Origin: Wolfiporia cocos | Taxonomy: Eukaryota; Basidiomycota; Agaricomycetes; Polyporales; Phaeolaceae | Length of the DNA stretch: 64,000 nucleotides | NCBI GenBank assembly: GCA_029448655.1 | Contig: JACCLO010000003.1 | Coordinates: forward strand, 2,852,001-2,916,000 | Direction: 5' to 3' | Shown: positions 34,759-48,000 of the stretch, one piece after another | How positions within the stretch are numbered: the stretch's first letter is position 1 | Layout of the letters: the number at the start of each line of letters is the position of its first letter | Notes under the pieces: model-generated | Database searches by the model: none | Told to the model about the DNA's origin: nothing | Seen by the model: only the letters and a program-made list of their open reading frames with translations | Made by a program: the position numbers and the translations under genes

Positions 34759-35010
34759 TCGCGCTCCGTCCACTTGGACTTGCACTACGCACTACGAGCC
34801 GAGCTCTTCAATCCAGGTTAGTGCGCCCCCAATCACGGCTTTGTGATGAATCTTACTAGATGACGAGTCTGAATGGCTTGTGGCGAGGTTTCCTCGCCCC
34901 AGCCTTCTTTGACGATACCTACAAATTATACCTTCATGCTTTTCTGATTTTTTGATTCTTGTTCGATTCCCTTGCGGTCTCCGTGCTCACGCATGCACTC
35001 TCTAGCACAT

Positions 35011-36633
35011 ATGGCACCGCAAAACGAAGACGATTGGTCAGACTCAGACGATGAGGTGGGATCGGACGTCGAGACCGCCGTGCAGCTCGGCATACCTGAC
35101 GGGCGCATAGACGCGCCCGCCGACCTGCTTGATGCGACGGTGTCTCGGATCGGCGGGCATCCTGTACGAGCGATCCCCCGCCATGCATGTATTACCTTTT
35201 TATTGATGTTTGAATGCATCTCTGTCCTCCCAACCTCGACCTGCGTGTACTTGCCAGGCATTCCTGCGCGCGCCCCCGCCGCTCCAGTCGGCAACGTGCA
35301 AGAACTGCCACCAGCCGATGCAGCTGCTCGTGCAGGTGTGGTGCCCGCTTGAGAACAGCCCAAATGATCGCGCGATATACGTCTGGGGATGTGCGCGCGG
35401 GGCGTGTCAGAAGAAGGAGGGGAGGTGAGTGTCTGTGCGTCCCGCCAGCCCTTGCGCGGTGCCGAGGTCTGATGGACGCTGGTGCACAGCGTGTGCGCGT
35501 GGAGAGGGTTGCGTTATAATCAAAAATATGCAGAGAAGCTTGCAAGGAGACGCGAAAAAGAGAAGGCGCAGGAAGAGGAAAAGGCAAGAGCTGCAGAAGA
35601 GGAGGCGGCTCGACAAAGCGCACCGAAGGCCAACCCATTCTCGGTATGGTTCCTGTGTCTATTCCTTGTGCAATCACCGATGGGACGCACAGATGAAGGC
35701 GATGTCCGCAGCTGCTTCAAATCCTTTTGCATTGGGTGACCAGATTTTCGGAGCCGCCCCTCTCGCGCCTGTCCAGCCACAAGACTCAGCGAAACATCAA
35801 GATGAGCTAGAAGCGTCATCTGATGGTGATCGGGATGACGATAGTAGCGAAGATGAAGGTGCTAACGAGCTTGCCGATCGCCTTGCAAGTGCAACTCTGG
35901 ATGATTCATTGGCATGGTCCAAAGCTCCGGCATACGACCCGATGTACCTCTCAACTGTTGCAGAATACTTACCTCCGGCGCGCAAAATGAAAATACCAGC
36001 CGGGGCAGAAATCATAGAGGACGATGAGGACAAGAAAGGTAAAGATGGTGGATGGACGCTGGAAGGCTATGAAAAGTCTATCGAGGTCGACCATGTCTTC
36101 GAACGCTTTACGAAAAGGGTGGGATACGAAGGGGAGCAATGTCTTCGGTAAGACGTACGAACGTACGATGCATTTAGTCGCTAATGTGCCCGCCTGTCAG
36201 CTACGAACTCGGCGGGACGCCCCTTCCGTTCGCCCGCGATAGCGTCTTCGACAAACTCTTCCCTACTCCGCCCGCGCCACCCCTGCCCGTCACTAAAGCC
36301 GACTTTATGGTGACGCCGCCACAGCGACGGACATACGACCCGTCATCTCTCCCACCGTGCCCACACTGCCGGGCGCCGCGTGTGTTCGAGTGTCAGCTCA
36401 TGCCAAACCTGATTAACGTACTGCGCGCACCCGCGGAGGGTCCGCGGAAGCCGCTAAGTGACGAGGAGCGCCGGCAGGAGGTGATGCGCGCGCTGCGCGG
36501 TGAACGCGCGGCGGAACGGGTCGGGATGGAATGGGGGACGTGTATGGTGTTCTCGTGCGAGAAGGACTGTGCGGATCCGGATACGCGCGGGGGCTGGCAC
36601 GAGGAACTTGTGCTCGTGCAATGGGACGACTGA
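35011..36633 (+). CDS. TSR4: TSR4/PDCD2-family 40S ribosome assembly chaperone
   Basis: Five exons (35011-35163, 35258-35424, 35490-35643, 35693-36147, 36201-36633) give 453 aa from MAPQNEDDWSDSDDEVGSDV. An upstream in-frame Met (34972) is less likely. The early block, AVQLGIPDGR...AFLRAPPPLQSATCKNCHQP then LVQVWCPLENSPNDRAIYVW and GCARGAC, is the PDCD2 zinc-binding N-domain. The middle is acidic and Lys-rich. The C-terminal PDCD2_C part has YELGGTPLPFARDSVFDKLF, PPCPHCRAPRVFECQLMPNL and GMEWGTCMVFSCEKDC. TSR4 binds nascent Rps2 (uS5) and brings it to pre-40S particles. All Cys pairs are present and the gene looks intact. Confidence 0.92.
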
Positions 36634-38342
36634 TCCCCCTGCACCCGTGCGGCCATTAGTCATGATGGATCGCGTTGCTGTCTTTTACGTGCGTTTGTGT
36701 GGTCCTATTCCTGTTGTTGTACCACTAGATATTGACAGAGTGGTAGAACCTAATATGGCAGATATGAGTTTGTACGTCTTCAGCTTCGGTGTCTAACACC
36801 TCGGTGTCTTCGCTAGAATGGAAGCTCTCCTGAAGCTTTTAAGTATGATAGACTGAATAGCAGAAGTTGATATTGGTTCAGGACATAACAGCAGCTCGGC
36901 TGGGGACCCGGGTCTGAAATGAAGCCACATTACATACAAGCGACTATCGGTGTGGCGCATGTGGGTGATTTTCTGTAATTCGCGCAAAGACGCTCTCCGT
37001 GAGTGCGGGAAGAAGAGTGAACAAGACTGAATTGTCTTTTTGAGGCCGCCTTCTCACTTTTCAGCCGAAGTTATTGTCGGATGCCGTGACCAAATGCGCT
37101 TTGCACCAATCTGCTGCCGTCACAACGATGTGCTCAAACAAGCTGTACTGAAAACTCCACTGTTGTGCAACAAAACCGCTACTACCGGACATACCACTGA
37201 CACGGCCTTAGTCAACATCCACAGGGCGTTGGTCCAATCGGTGGCTATTCGGCAATGGTTCGGCCACTCGCCTCACAACGGTCTCATACCGTGGTCATTT
37301 TTGTTATGGGGATTGTGCACATCCTCTATTCAAAGTAACTGGGGAAAATACTCGGTTACAGGCTGAAGGATCTGCCTGTGGACTATGCATATGGATGATG
37401 CCGGCGGGAGTGTCACTCATAAACATTGAATTGTGGCAATTGTGGCACGTGTGGCATGGATTTGTGTCCATACTGCCGCAATCGAATGTCTGAGCAAGAT
37501 CACTTGATGGTTATTGATCGAAGAGCCACTATATTTCCTGTGGATTGGGATTCTCATGAATTAGCAACGCCACAGCGTAGCGCTCACGAAACATGCGACA
37601 AGACACCCGGCCCGTGCGGTGGCCCTCACGCGCTCTCTATTTTAATATGACAATCTACAAATGCGAGCTCACGATGAGGATCTGGCACAGCTATGATATC
37701 ATTTCCCGCGCGATGGTACTAGGCCCCCGTTGGCGGCTCGAATTCACGCATCGTGGCACATATCCGGATTAATTTCGTGTCTTCCCGCTGTTCCGAGCGT
37801 CAGCTGCCGCGTAGGCTTCCGCATGCAGCAAATGAAGACATTATCGTGTCATATCCGAACGCAATTGTGTGTAATCCGCCATGGCAGCTTAGTGTACAGA
37901 AAGCCACTGTGGCGCAACTGGATATTGGGTCACCCCCTGACCGCCACTTGATTTGACAGGCAATGGAGGCTCGGGGCGTCTTGAGATACAAACTCTAACT
38001 ATTTGCATGGACCTGTGCCTTTGCGCTATCTGTCTTTGCTGTGCGGTCAAAACTTGATAGTAATGGCCTGATCGCAGTATGGCGCTTCGGCCTCTCTCAC
38101 GCTGGGTTCTCGCCAACTCGAGGAGTGTGAATTCTCTGCTATCGACCATGTTGCCATGCAACCCCTCTCGAGAGCCGACAAGGATTTTTTGCTGAGCTTG
38201 GATCGTCGGGCCCTGTGTGTGGAGGGCTGGCCCAAGAACTGCCACTTGTGCACAAGCGAGATCTGATCGTGCCGTGATCGAGGCCGGGGAGACAAATGGC
38301 GGTGGTCGTACGCATCTGGGATATCATGCTGCCAGTCCATTC
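36634..38342. other. Intergenic, 1.7 kb
   Basis: Frames at 37040-37366, 37426-37650 and minus 37889-38245 have no recognisable motif or intron chain. No repeat or RNA gene was seen. Confidence 0.35.
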
Positions 38343-39992
38343 ATGGCAACATCTAAAGCAACATCTTCGAACAATGGCCTGTCCAGCCTCATCTCCATGT
38401 CCGTCAGAATTCCGATATCATCCATCCTCCTCACGCCCGTCCCCCTCTCGCCTCAGGTGAGACATCCCGCAATGCCGGCTATTGCGGTCCCGAGCAAGAT
38501 CCGCTCAGCATGCGACATCCGAGCCCTCTTCGTGAAGCACGGCATCCTTCCGTGCAAGCGACGGCGAAGCCACGAGGAAGACGACGACGAGCCGCCCACG
38601 CCCCCGCCCAAGGACACCACGATGAAGGTGCGGCGGCGGCAGATTGAGAGCTGGCAGCAGACGTACCTCGCGTTCGAGATCTCGCCGCTCGCGCGCACGC
38701 CGTCGGACAACTCGTCTGCCTCGTCCGAGTCCGAGTTGTTTGACTCACTCGAAGGAACCGCGGGGCACCGTGGGTCAGACGCGCTCTTCGTCACACGGGG
38801 GTACATCGCGTCACAATCTAATCTCGCGCGCGTGCAAGACGCCGCGTTGTCTCCGCGCCCGGAGCGTGTGCCACTGCCACAGTCTCCCACGCGCTCTGCC
38901 CTCCTCACTTTCCCTGCAGCCGCATCGTCGCACATCCGGATGACTACATACCCCTCGCCGTCCCGCATACCCATGGCGAGCTATCGCATACCCACCACGC
39001 GCGAGCGCCTTCCCGAGCGTCGTGTGGCGTCGAACCCTGATGAACTTGAGAGAAAGCGCAGAGAGGCGATGCGCAGGAAGGAGCGGGAGGAGGCGCAGGC
39101 CCGCCGGGAGGAGGCGGAGCGACAGGCGCGGCTCAAGCGAGAGAAGGAGGAGATACTGCGGCGCGCACAGGATGAGGAAAACGCACGCAAGGCCGCACTG
39201 GAGGAGGAGCTGCGCAGGGTCGCAGAGGAGCGCAAGAAGCGAGAGAGGATCGAGCGCGAGGCTGACGAAGCGAGGCGCTTCGTGGCGGAGGAGAAGCGGA
39301 GGATCGAGCGGGAAAGACGTATGCAGGAAGCGGCCAAAGCACAGGCGTGGAGGTTGGAGCAGGCGAAGCGGGAACAAGAAGCGGAGGGACGCAGGGAGGC
39401 CATGCGCCGGAGGGTCTATCAAGAGAGACAGGCGCTTGCCGAGCGGGTCAAGACGCATGCAAGGACGGCGAGCGGTAGTAGTGTGCTATTATCGGGCTGG
39501 ATCACCGTGCAATCCGACACGTCCGCCGCCTGGAAGCGGAGGTATTATCAGCTCAATGAGAAAGCGCTAGTATTGTTCAAGAACCCGGATGTGAGTAGTC
39601 CTCCGCTCTCCCAGGCTGTTCGTTTGAGAGAATGACCCCCAGGAGACCGCCCAAATCTTGGAAACGGTCAAGCTCGCCAACATATCGCACATTAGAGAAT
39701 GGCAGGAAGGCTACGAAGAACTGGAAGGAGTTCCCCATTCCTTCGCAGTTGAATTCAAGGATGGCCGGCCAGCCTGGTCTATGTATGCCGACACCGCCCA
39801 AGACAAGGTTGGTTCCCGCGCTGTCTTTATTGGACAGTACTCTGAGTTTATATCGATCCTTCTCAGGAATACCTTGTTGCTCTTCTCAGCAATGCCGTAG
39901 GCCCAGGCCTTCCTGGATCCCTGAGCCCACCAGGCTCCCCCAATTCTCCTCTCTCGAACATCCCTGGCTCTAATGCGCGCTGGTGGTGGTAA
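38343..39992 (+). CDS. PH-domain protein with long charged coiled coil
   Basis: Three exons (38343-39590, 39643-39807, 39867-39992) give 512 aa from [12 protein letters not shown]. Starts at 38217 or 38397 are alternatives. Residues about 60-210 are Ser/Pro-rich with a short acidic [12 protein letters not shown]. About 225-370 form a highly charged helix of Arg/Glu repeats ([20 protein letters not shown]). A C-terminal PH domain follows: [20 protein letters not shown], then [20 protein letters not shown], then [20 protein letters not shown]. It ends in a Pro/Ser tail, [17 protein letters not shown] domains bind phosphoinositides, so cortical or membrane placement is likely. I do not recognise the exact family. 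Confidence 0.8.
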
Positions 39993-40411
39993 AGACTTCT
40001 CGTGGATCTCTCTACATTTTCTTACACCTAGGTACTGTGTGTTACGTGTACCCAATGTCTTGCCCAGTGTTGTACTATCCTGTCTCACATCCCTGTTGTG
40101 CTCTACTCGTGTATACCCTCTGCATAGCGTATCAATACTAGCCCATCACTGGGACATGATGTCACTCTGATCTCATGCGCTTGCGAAATGCCTTGATGAC
40201 GATTTTGCGAAGCTCCTTGAATGACTTCCAAACATACCCGGGGTGGGACTTCGGCGAGCGCTTGGGTGCTGCAACCGCTCACGGTATATCCCTTAGATTT
40301 CGATTTCTTCCCCTGGCAGCAGGATATATTGTCCGTTGCTGCGATTCATGTCACTTATTTCTCCTTAACCATGATTCAATATCTACAGTAAATGTACACT
40401 TTGCCTGTGCG
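39993..40411. other. Convergent 3' region
   Basis: These 419 bp lie between the stops of the PH-domain gene and DUR3. No gene or repeat was seen. Confidence 0.4.
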
Positions 40412-42868
40412 TCACGCACCGTGGCCGTCTTCGTTTTCTCGTCGACTCCTACCGCACACATCTCTAACGATCCCTCTGCCAATCTCGAAGATTGCGCTGC
40501 GGCTTTCCCAGACAGGCAGTACTGATGTTAGAATAGCCGCCACGAAGAGCCAGATGATAGTTATGATAATCCAAGCCTTGAAGAAGTTGAGCGAGAATAT
40601 GTAGTGGGAGAGGAATAGTGGGATGGGGATGAGCTGTCGGTGAATATCACTTTCATCAGATTAAACATCGTTAGAGAATTCGAGCACCACGCACGAATAT
40701 CATAATGAAGCTGATGACAGACGCGTACCACGCCGCCGTTTTCAGAGTCTTCCTCAACGCCTCGTATTCTTTCGCAGGGTAGTCGGAATACGTCAACTCG
40801 GGTACAGGTGACGCATCCGTGCTCTCATCTCCAGGCTTCGTGTTAGCATCAGGCCTTGGGCTCGTCAGCAGTTCCTCGTGAGACAGATTACGTCCGCGCG
40901 GATTGATATTTCTCGTCTCCGTCCAATCAAACTCGTTGTCGGGCTTGATCAATGTAACGACGACCGGAATCACGAATCCCGCGACGCATGACGCCGCGTT
41001 TCCGGCCAACATAGGATATGTACCACCTGGAGGTGTTTTCTCAGGATGTAGTTCAGACATGACGACCTCGCTGCTTACTGGTGGTTATCATCGTCAGCTC
41101 GCCGTACTGCGCTTTGGCGACGACGAGCCAGCTCATAACGCCTATGGCAAGCCCGCCGAGCGCACCTCCCAGGGCCGCGGCGCGCGTCTGCTTGCGCCAT
41201 AGCACGCTCAGGACGATGGGCCCAGTGGCGGGCGTGTACAGCGTCCCGGCGAATAGGTAGAGCCAATTGAGCGAAACACCGATGGCGATCCAGATGCATG
41301 CGACGCCAGACATAATGACAACCCAGATGAGGATCATGAGGTGGGAGACGCGGATGAGCTTCGCTGACGAAGCCTATGACTTTTTTTTTCAAATTCCTGT
41401 TGAAAGGTGAAAATGACAATGCTTACTTGGGGGTTGAAATGGAGCTGGTAGATATCGTAAGTAAGAACAGACGACGTCCCAATCATCTCGGCTGATGCGG
41501 CCGCTGTTACCGCCACGAACAGTACGATCAACTGAGAGTGTCGGTGAGCGCAAGGCACAGACATTCAACAGATGTGCTGCCCTACCATCGCAACAGCGCC
41601 GCCTTTACCCAGTATTGTGACGACGGCAGCTGGTCCTGCTAGACCAGCGTCTAGCGCCTCTTCTGACAAACCGCCAGCATATACAAATCTTGGGTCTGAC
41701 ATGTATTCGTCAGCCAAAGCGCGGAAAGTAAGACAGTAGAGCTATACCAGAAGCCAAGGCTACCGCAGTCAATCCCATGGCGAGAGACGCAGCCATAGGA
41801 ACTGCGAACCAGGCGAATCCTCCCATGAGATACGCATACATGACCGTGTTTGTTTTTGAAGCAATAGCGCGTTGCCAATAACCCTGAAGGTTGCCCATGA
41901 GACCACGCCGTCACTCGATGCAAAAGACAGCCGGCACCTGGTTGTTATTGACTGCGCCGAAGGCACCAAAGAATTGTATGAACATGAAGACGAGACCACC
42001 TGCCGCGTTACCGTTGCTCAGAAACATGGGTCGTTCGCTCGTCGTGTGAACTCACCATTCGTTTTGAACGTGAGGTATGATCCGTTCTGGCTGCCTACAG
42101 CAGGGCGGTCTTCTCCCGCTTTCACGAGAAGATCGTACATGCCTTCAAGTCCTCCAACCATTTCGCTTCTGGAATATGCATAGAGCATGAAGTAGAGCAA
42201 AATGATCCATAATATCGTAGTATGTGTGTAATCGCCTGCAGACTTTGAGCCTATATTGCAATGCCTTCAAAGGCGCCAAACTCACTTATGAAGGTGGCAC
42301 GAAGACCGCCAGTGATGACATATGCCGTGACGCCTACTGGAATGAGAACGTTTGCCACATAGATGTTCATGCCGGTTAGTGCATTAACAACAGCACTGCC
42401 TCCGATGAGTAGCATGGTGGACGCCATCAGATTCGCCACAAGTCCAAAGAGCACAAAGATACAGTGTGCGGTGCTGCCATAGCGCGCATGGATGATCTCC
42501 AGATAGGTATGGCAATATGGGGCGATCATCTTGAGGCGTACGGCAAGGACCGACATCAGGAATATCTGGACAGTCGAGCCTGCAGCGTAGTAATAGCCGC
42601 CGCTGATGCCATACTCATATGTGACAGTGCAGCTCTGGAGGAGCGTGGCGGCCCATGTCCATGCAGAGACAATACTAGACGCGATCAGTCCAGGCTTGAT
42701 GGAGCGGGACGCGGTATTGAATTCCTCGGACGATGCGATCTTGAAGTTCGTGTAGCGATTTTGAATGGCCGACAGGCCCATCATAAGAAGAGCAAAGGCA
42801 AACCCGATGCCGAGGACGACGCCATAGCCAGCACCCTCCGAGAGAACCTGAGCACCTTCGGCGGCCAT
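40412..42868 (-). CDS. DUR3: Urea active transporter, sodium:solute symporter family
   Basis: The start MAAEGAQVLSEGAGYGVVLG is at 42868. The N-terminal exon carries GIGFAFALLMMGLSAIQNRY, SSEEFNTASRSIKPGLIASS and IVSAWTWAATLLQSCTVTYE, strongly DUR3-like. Next come YEYGISGGYYYAAGSTVQIF and ANVLIPVGVTAYVITGGLRA. Middle exons contain VTAAASAEMIGTSSVLTYDI and LYLFAGTLYTPATGPIVLSV. The end is DYPAKEYEALRKTLKTAAWY, then FFKAWIIITIIWLFVAAILT, then a short basic tail. About 15 helices are expected. It imports urea (and polyamines in yeast) at the plasma membrane, and is usually induced when good nitrogen is scarce. Many introns exist; those at 41570-42250 were not all placed. Confidence 0.9.
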
Positions 42869-43425
42869 TGTCCCAGGATGAGGTGGACGGCAAGTCGGTG
42901 ACCAACCTGTTGGGGTATAAACAGCTGGCGCACTGAGTCATCGCGCAGATCGCCCATATAAGGAGGGTCGGATGCTATGATGGCCATCAGCGAGGAAGTA
43001 GGACAGCATATAATGCAAATGGTCTGCGAAGCGGTTCAGGTCTTGAATCGATGCCGGGCCCTCTGGGGGACGCACTATCACCGACGCCACTCGGACTAGT
43101 CGATTGCGCGCTCTAGCGCCCACAGCTCGAGCGCGTAGATACCTCCTTCAGGCCAAATCCCAGCACGATAAACGTGCCCTATGCTCCGCGTATGTATGTA
43201 AAACGGAGCAGATGCTGCCTCGTTCATGTATATTGGCTGGGGTCACATGTGGCGGCCAGTTAAATGTGGCAAGATGGCATCGGGGCGGCATCTGGCGGCA
43301 TTCCAAACGCGGTAACCGGAGCGGGAAAGAAAATGGGATTACGTGATGCTGCCAATTGGGCGTCTCGGCCTCTTGTCTCCTTCACTCGCTCGCGTTCGTC
43401 GTCGTCTGCCGACACCGCCTTGCCC
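42869..43425. promoter_or_regulatory. Divergent region between DUR3 and CAF40
   Basis: A 557-bp gap serves both genes. GATA motifs occur (for example GGATGCTATGATGG near 42968 on the plus strand, and GATACC at 43138), but such short sites arise by chance. An open frame reaches back to 43264 in phase with CAF40. Confidence 0.35.
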
Positions 43426-44718
43426 ATGAACGGGCTCCTCCACTCTCCCAGACCACTCTCGTACATGCAACACGTGCCGTACACATCCTATCGCGGCGGT
43501 GTTGGCAACTATGCCGACACTCCCCCGAATGTCCCTCTCTCGCACGGGCCTACTCCGCACCAGTCGGTCATGCAGTATGCTGGCGCATCTCCTGGGTTAA
43601 TGCAGCTCGGTATGCACGAGGAGAACAAGATATATAACCTGGTCATTGACCTCCTCGACGCGAACACCCGGGAGGGCGCCCTTCTGGAGCTGAGCAAGAA
43701 GCGCGAGCAGTACGACGACCTCGCATTGGTGTTATGGCACTCCTTCGGTCAGTATTGCCCTGAAATTCTGCCACGTGTTGATGGATTATTTACGTCACCC
43801 CGCGAAGGTATCATGCCCGCACTCCTTCAAGAAATTGTCTCCGTATACCCGCTACTAGTCCCGCCTAATCTTACCGCTCACGTCTCCAACCGCGTTTGCA
43901 ACGCTCTTGCTCTCCTGCAATGTGTTGCATCGCACCCAGACACGCGTCAACTGTTTTTGAATGGTGAGCTATGATCTCGAGAGACTACGATCCATGTCGG
44001 GACATTACTGACGTGCTGCGCAGCTCACATCCCGCTGTTCTTGTACCCGTTCTTGAACACTACATCCAAGACGCGCCCATTCGAGTACCTTCGCCTCACC
44101 TCTCTTGGAGTCATCGGCGCACTCGTCAAGGTATGCCGCTTGTGCTTTTCATCATAGCGCGTGTTCATCATTCGTGTATTCGATCAGCAAAACGACAACA
44201 ACTATGTCATCCATTTCCTGCTCTCGACCGAGATCATCCCACTGTGCCTGCGTATCATGGAGACAGGCTCTGAGCTGTCCAAGACTGTCGCGATCTTCAT
44301 CGTACAAAAGATCCTGCTCGATGAGACCGGGCTGACGTACATCTGCCACACCTACGAGCGCTTCTACGCTGTCGGTACCGTCCTCAGCAACATGGTCAAC
44401 CAGCTCGTCGAGACGCAAGCGGTCCGCCTGCTTAAGCACGTCGTGCGGTGCTACCTGCGGCTTAGCGACAATCTGAGGTGAGTGATTGGCTGCCGGGCAG
44501 CCAGTAGCGCGCAGGATAATCGACATTCTATGACAGGGCCAGAGAGGCTTTGAGACAATGCTTACCGGAGCCTCTGCGGGACCAGACGTTCAGCGCTCTG
44601 CTTAAGGTACGCAACCACTCCCCCCTGGGATATGCGCCACAGGCTCACTGCTGCGCAGGGCGACATGGTCACGAAGCGCTGCCTCACCACCCTCCTCAAC
44701 AATCTCAATGAGCAATAA
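43426..44718 (+). CDS. CAF40: CCR4-NOT subunit CAF40/CNOT9 (RCD1)
   Basis: Five exons (43426-43963, 44024-44130, 44188-44477, 44537-44606, 44659-44718) give 354 aa from [15 protein letters not shown]. The first about 65 residues are a Pro/Ser-rich head. The armadillo-repeat body follows: [100 protein letters not shown] and [20 protein letters not shown]. The end is [22 protein letters not shown]40 is a core subunit of the deadenylase complex that shortens poly(A) tails. Conservation over the body is very high, so the call is secure. In-frame Mets upstream (to 43264) leave the exact start open. Confidence 0.96.
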
Positions 44719-45061
44719 ATTATCCCCACGCCAAAACACACTCCGTCCCTAATCGCAGCGCGTTCGAAGTCGAAGTCTCGCGGTCGTCCGCTTGTAGCTT
44801 ATATATACCTTGCTTGTTTCATTATACGTCTCTCTGCTCGCGCTTGTAGAGTCTATCGGGTACTCAGGCTTGCCGCCCTCTCCTACACCAACTTACTGGC
44901 ATTGATCCATCATCCACCACGGACAGTCGGGATTGCAGTGCGATTAGCATACGATACGATTAGTACAGTACATTGTCCGGAATATATATCTGCATAGGGT
45001 TCTTGTAAGCGCACCGTGCGTAAGCCCCATCTGCGCGTCCCGAGACGCTCGCGCGGCGTGC
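44719..45061. other. Convergent 3' region
   Basis: These 343 bp lie between the stops of CAF40 and the zinc transporter gene. No gene was seen. Confidence 0.4.
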
Positions 45062-48000
45062 TCATGCAGACAAGGGCGACTCCTCGACCTGGATGGTGAG
45101 CTCCTCGAGCCCGGGTATACGGCTCCGCATGAGTTTGTCGACGCGCTCGACGACGCGATCTACGTTGGCGAACGTCGGGCGTCGCATTGAGTGCGGGCCT
45201 GCGGGATCGTGCGATGCGGCGGAGCGCTCGAGCTGGATGTGGATGCTGCCGATCATGCTCGAGTCGTCCTTGGGCCAGAACCGCGGGAAGGTGTACGATG
45301 CGAGGCCTTCGATGGTGGGAAGCTGACGGAAGGAACGCGGTGTTAGTGAGGGGAATGGAGCAAAGACCAAGGAAGGCAAACCTCGCTCAAAGTCTGTTGA
45401 ATGCGCGCCTCGCGTTCGTCCAGATCGAGTGCGAGCACTTTGCCGGTGTCTATCACGAGTGGAATGACGCTAGCAGCGATGAGAACAGCAATGAAGAGAG
45501 ACGCGATAGGATCGAATCCTGTCCAGCCGTTCCACTGTATGAGAAGTGTTGAAACGATCACACCAACGGAGCCCAAGGTGTCCTACAGACATCAGCTGCA
45601 TCAGCACACGACATGCCCAGAGCTCACTCAAAAGCATAACAAACCGCCATGACGTGCAAGAATACACCGCGCATGTTGTGACTGTGCCCTTCGTGGCCGT
45701 GGTCGAGCACATGTGAGTGGTCGTGTGTGTTCGGATGGTGCGCAGATGCATGGTGCGTCTCAAAGTGCACGTCGTGTCCGAACTCGTAGCTCGGTGTGAG
45801 CGGGCTGTCGTTCAGGATGCTCCGCGGTGCCACAAGCAGCTCGTTCACGTATGCGCTGTGCGTTCGGGCGTGTCCGTGTCCGTGCCCTTGCCGCTGCGGT
45901 TGCGAGTGGGAGTGGGATTGGGCGGGCTCATCGGCTTCGACACCATTGATACGGATGGCAGGCTCGCCTGAGTGCGATTGCGAATGCGAGTGTGGGGGCG
46001 AGGGGGAAGGCGAGGGGGAGTGTGAGTGAGGGGGGCTTGGTGGAGCTGGCGGCGGTGAATGACAGTGCGAATGGGTATGCCCGTCTGAATGTGCATGGGA
46101 TGCCGCATGCGAGTGCGAGTGGGAATGGGCATCCTCATGTGCATGCGTGTGGTCGTGACAATCTTCGTCATGCGTATGTTCATGATGCACATCATCATGG
46201 GAATGTGTGTGCGAATGCGAATGACCGTGGGATTGCTCGTGGACATGGTGGGATGGTGCCGGCGAGGATGGTGCAGTTGCTTCTCCATGGCCGTGGCTGT
46301 GCCCATGTCCGTGAGAATGAGAGTGGGAATGACCGCCCTGATATGAAATATAGTCAGCGACGATCCATTGCCTCGTTTCTAAGGGAATCATACGTGATGA
46401 TGACCGCCCATTGCAAACATCCCGAACAAGTTGACGGCCAGCCCCAGAGAGCTGACGAGCAGCAATTGACTGGTGTTCATTTCTGGAGGATCGAGTCTGC
46501 ACGAAATGTGAGTGATTCATGGATTTGTGGTGAGCCAGGTGCGGACATACAATCGCTGGATTGCCTCGAATACAATGAACAAAGAGATAAGGATAAGGAA
46601 AATTCCGTTGGCAAAGCCTGACAACGTCTCAATGCGTCCGTAACTGAGAACACGAGACTTGAGTCAATTCGAGTCGCATGGTAAACTGGTGAACCTCATA
46701 GCATACCCATAAGTAAACCGCTCATTGGGTGGCCATCTAGCCATCACAGAGGCGATGAGGCCGACTCCAATGGCCATGCAGTCGAAAGCCATATGAATCG
46801 CTGCATATATGCGTGTTAGAACAGAATAGAACCAGATATACCGCGAAGGTGACACTTGCCATCTGATATCAAGCCCAAGCTGTTCGTCCACACACCATAC
46901 AACATCTGCACTAGCATATAGCACATGTTGAGCATGAGAAAGTAAAATATCTTTCGCGACTCCGGATTCGAGAGGATGGACTTCAGGTATGCCTTGATCA
47001 GACGTGAACTGGACGCATAGGGGGATGGAGAGCTCGCGTCTGATGCTCTTGGGTAGACTCCTTGATGAGCATATCTTGAGAAATTGCATACAATTGAATG
47101 TGCACCGCTATACACGTACCATATAGTAACAGAGATGCAACAACCAGATCAGCGAATCGGGGATAGCGCCCGAATACAAACAAGCCCAAGACGAAAGACG
47201 TTCCTAACGTCAGCCCAAGCGACAGTGGTAGATATTGCGAAGGAAAAGAAGGTGATCTTGTGGTCCGTGACATCTTAGGTGACTGATACAACAAAGTATA
47301 TCCGAGTAAGGGTATTACAGCCAGCCGTCCAATGGGCAGAGTTGGGTGTGAGGTGACATCAACCTATTGAATATTGTCAATGATGCTCAAGATCGAGAAT
47401 GCTTGCAGTAGCTCACCATCACATGTCTTAATAGGTACAATGGAAGGCCAAACACAAATGCTCCTAGAGCACTAGCGGCCAATGTCAAGGGTTCACCGAG
47501 AGAGGGCAGGAGAATGCCTTGCGTATGGTCAAATGCGGATGATGAAACCGCTTCCAACAGCAGTGCTCCATAGGCGGGTGCAACTTCGCGGAGGTTCCCC
47601 GCAAGAAAGCCGGCGTCCGACAGCATAGACATGACGAGTGCAGTCACAATTGCACATGTTTGTAGCAGCTGGTAAAGACTTTAGGTGATGACTGAAGCTA
47701 TGCGTCTGAAGAAGCGCACGGATGACGGTGCCAGGAGCGATTGAAACCACATCGGAGACAGCTGGGTGATTACGAGCACTCTGTCGAGAAGCTGAATCAT
47801 CGCGAAGTCGGAAGCTGAGTTCCATAACGTACCTGTTCGTAGGAAGTCGATACATAGCAGTGATCAAGCCGGCCTGTTTCAGGAATAGCAGAAGGGATGA
47901 CATCCCAATGACAGACCACTGGGATCTCGCGTTCCTTGAGCATTGAATGCAATGCTGCGATACATCAGATTCACCTCGAATGTCCGCTTCTTCCTGAACT

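Larger units (their letters stand above)
32270..35010. other. Gene-poor gap, 2.7 kb
   Basis: Minus-strand frames (33034-33591, 33782-34393) have no motif or splice support. It includes a 46-codon plus-strand frame and two short tandem duplications, listed separately. No other structure was seen. Confidence 0.35.

Noticed and set aside
38811..39458. Minus-strand 215-aa Leu/Arg-rich frame
   Set aside because: Antisense shadow of the Arg/Glu coiled coil of the PH-domain gene.
45717..46621. Plus-strand frames opposite the His-rich loop (for example 45992-46621)
   Set aside because: They are shadows of the repetitive His/Ser codons of the zinc transporter on the minus strand.
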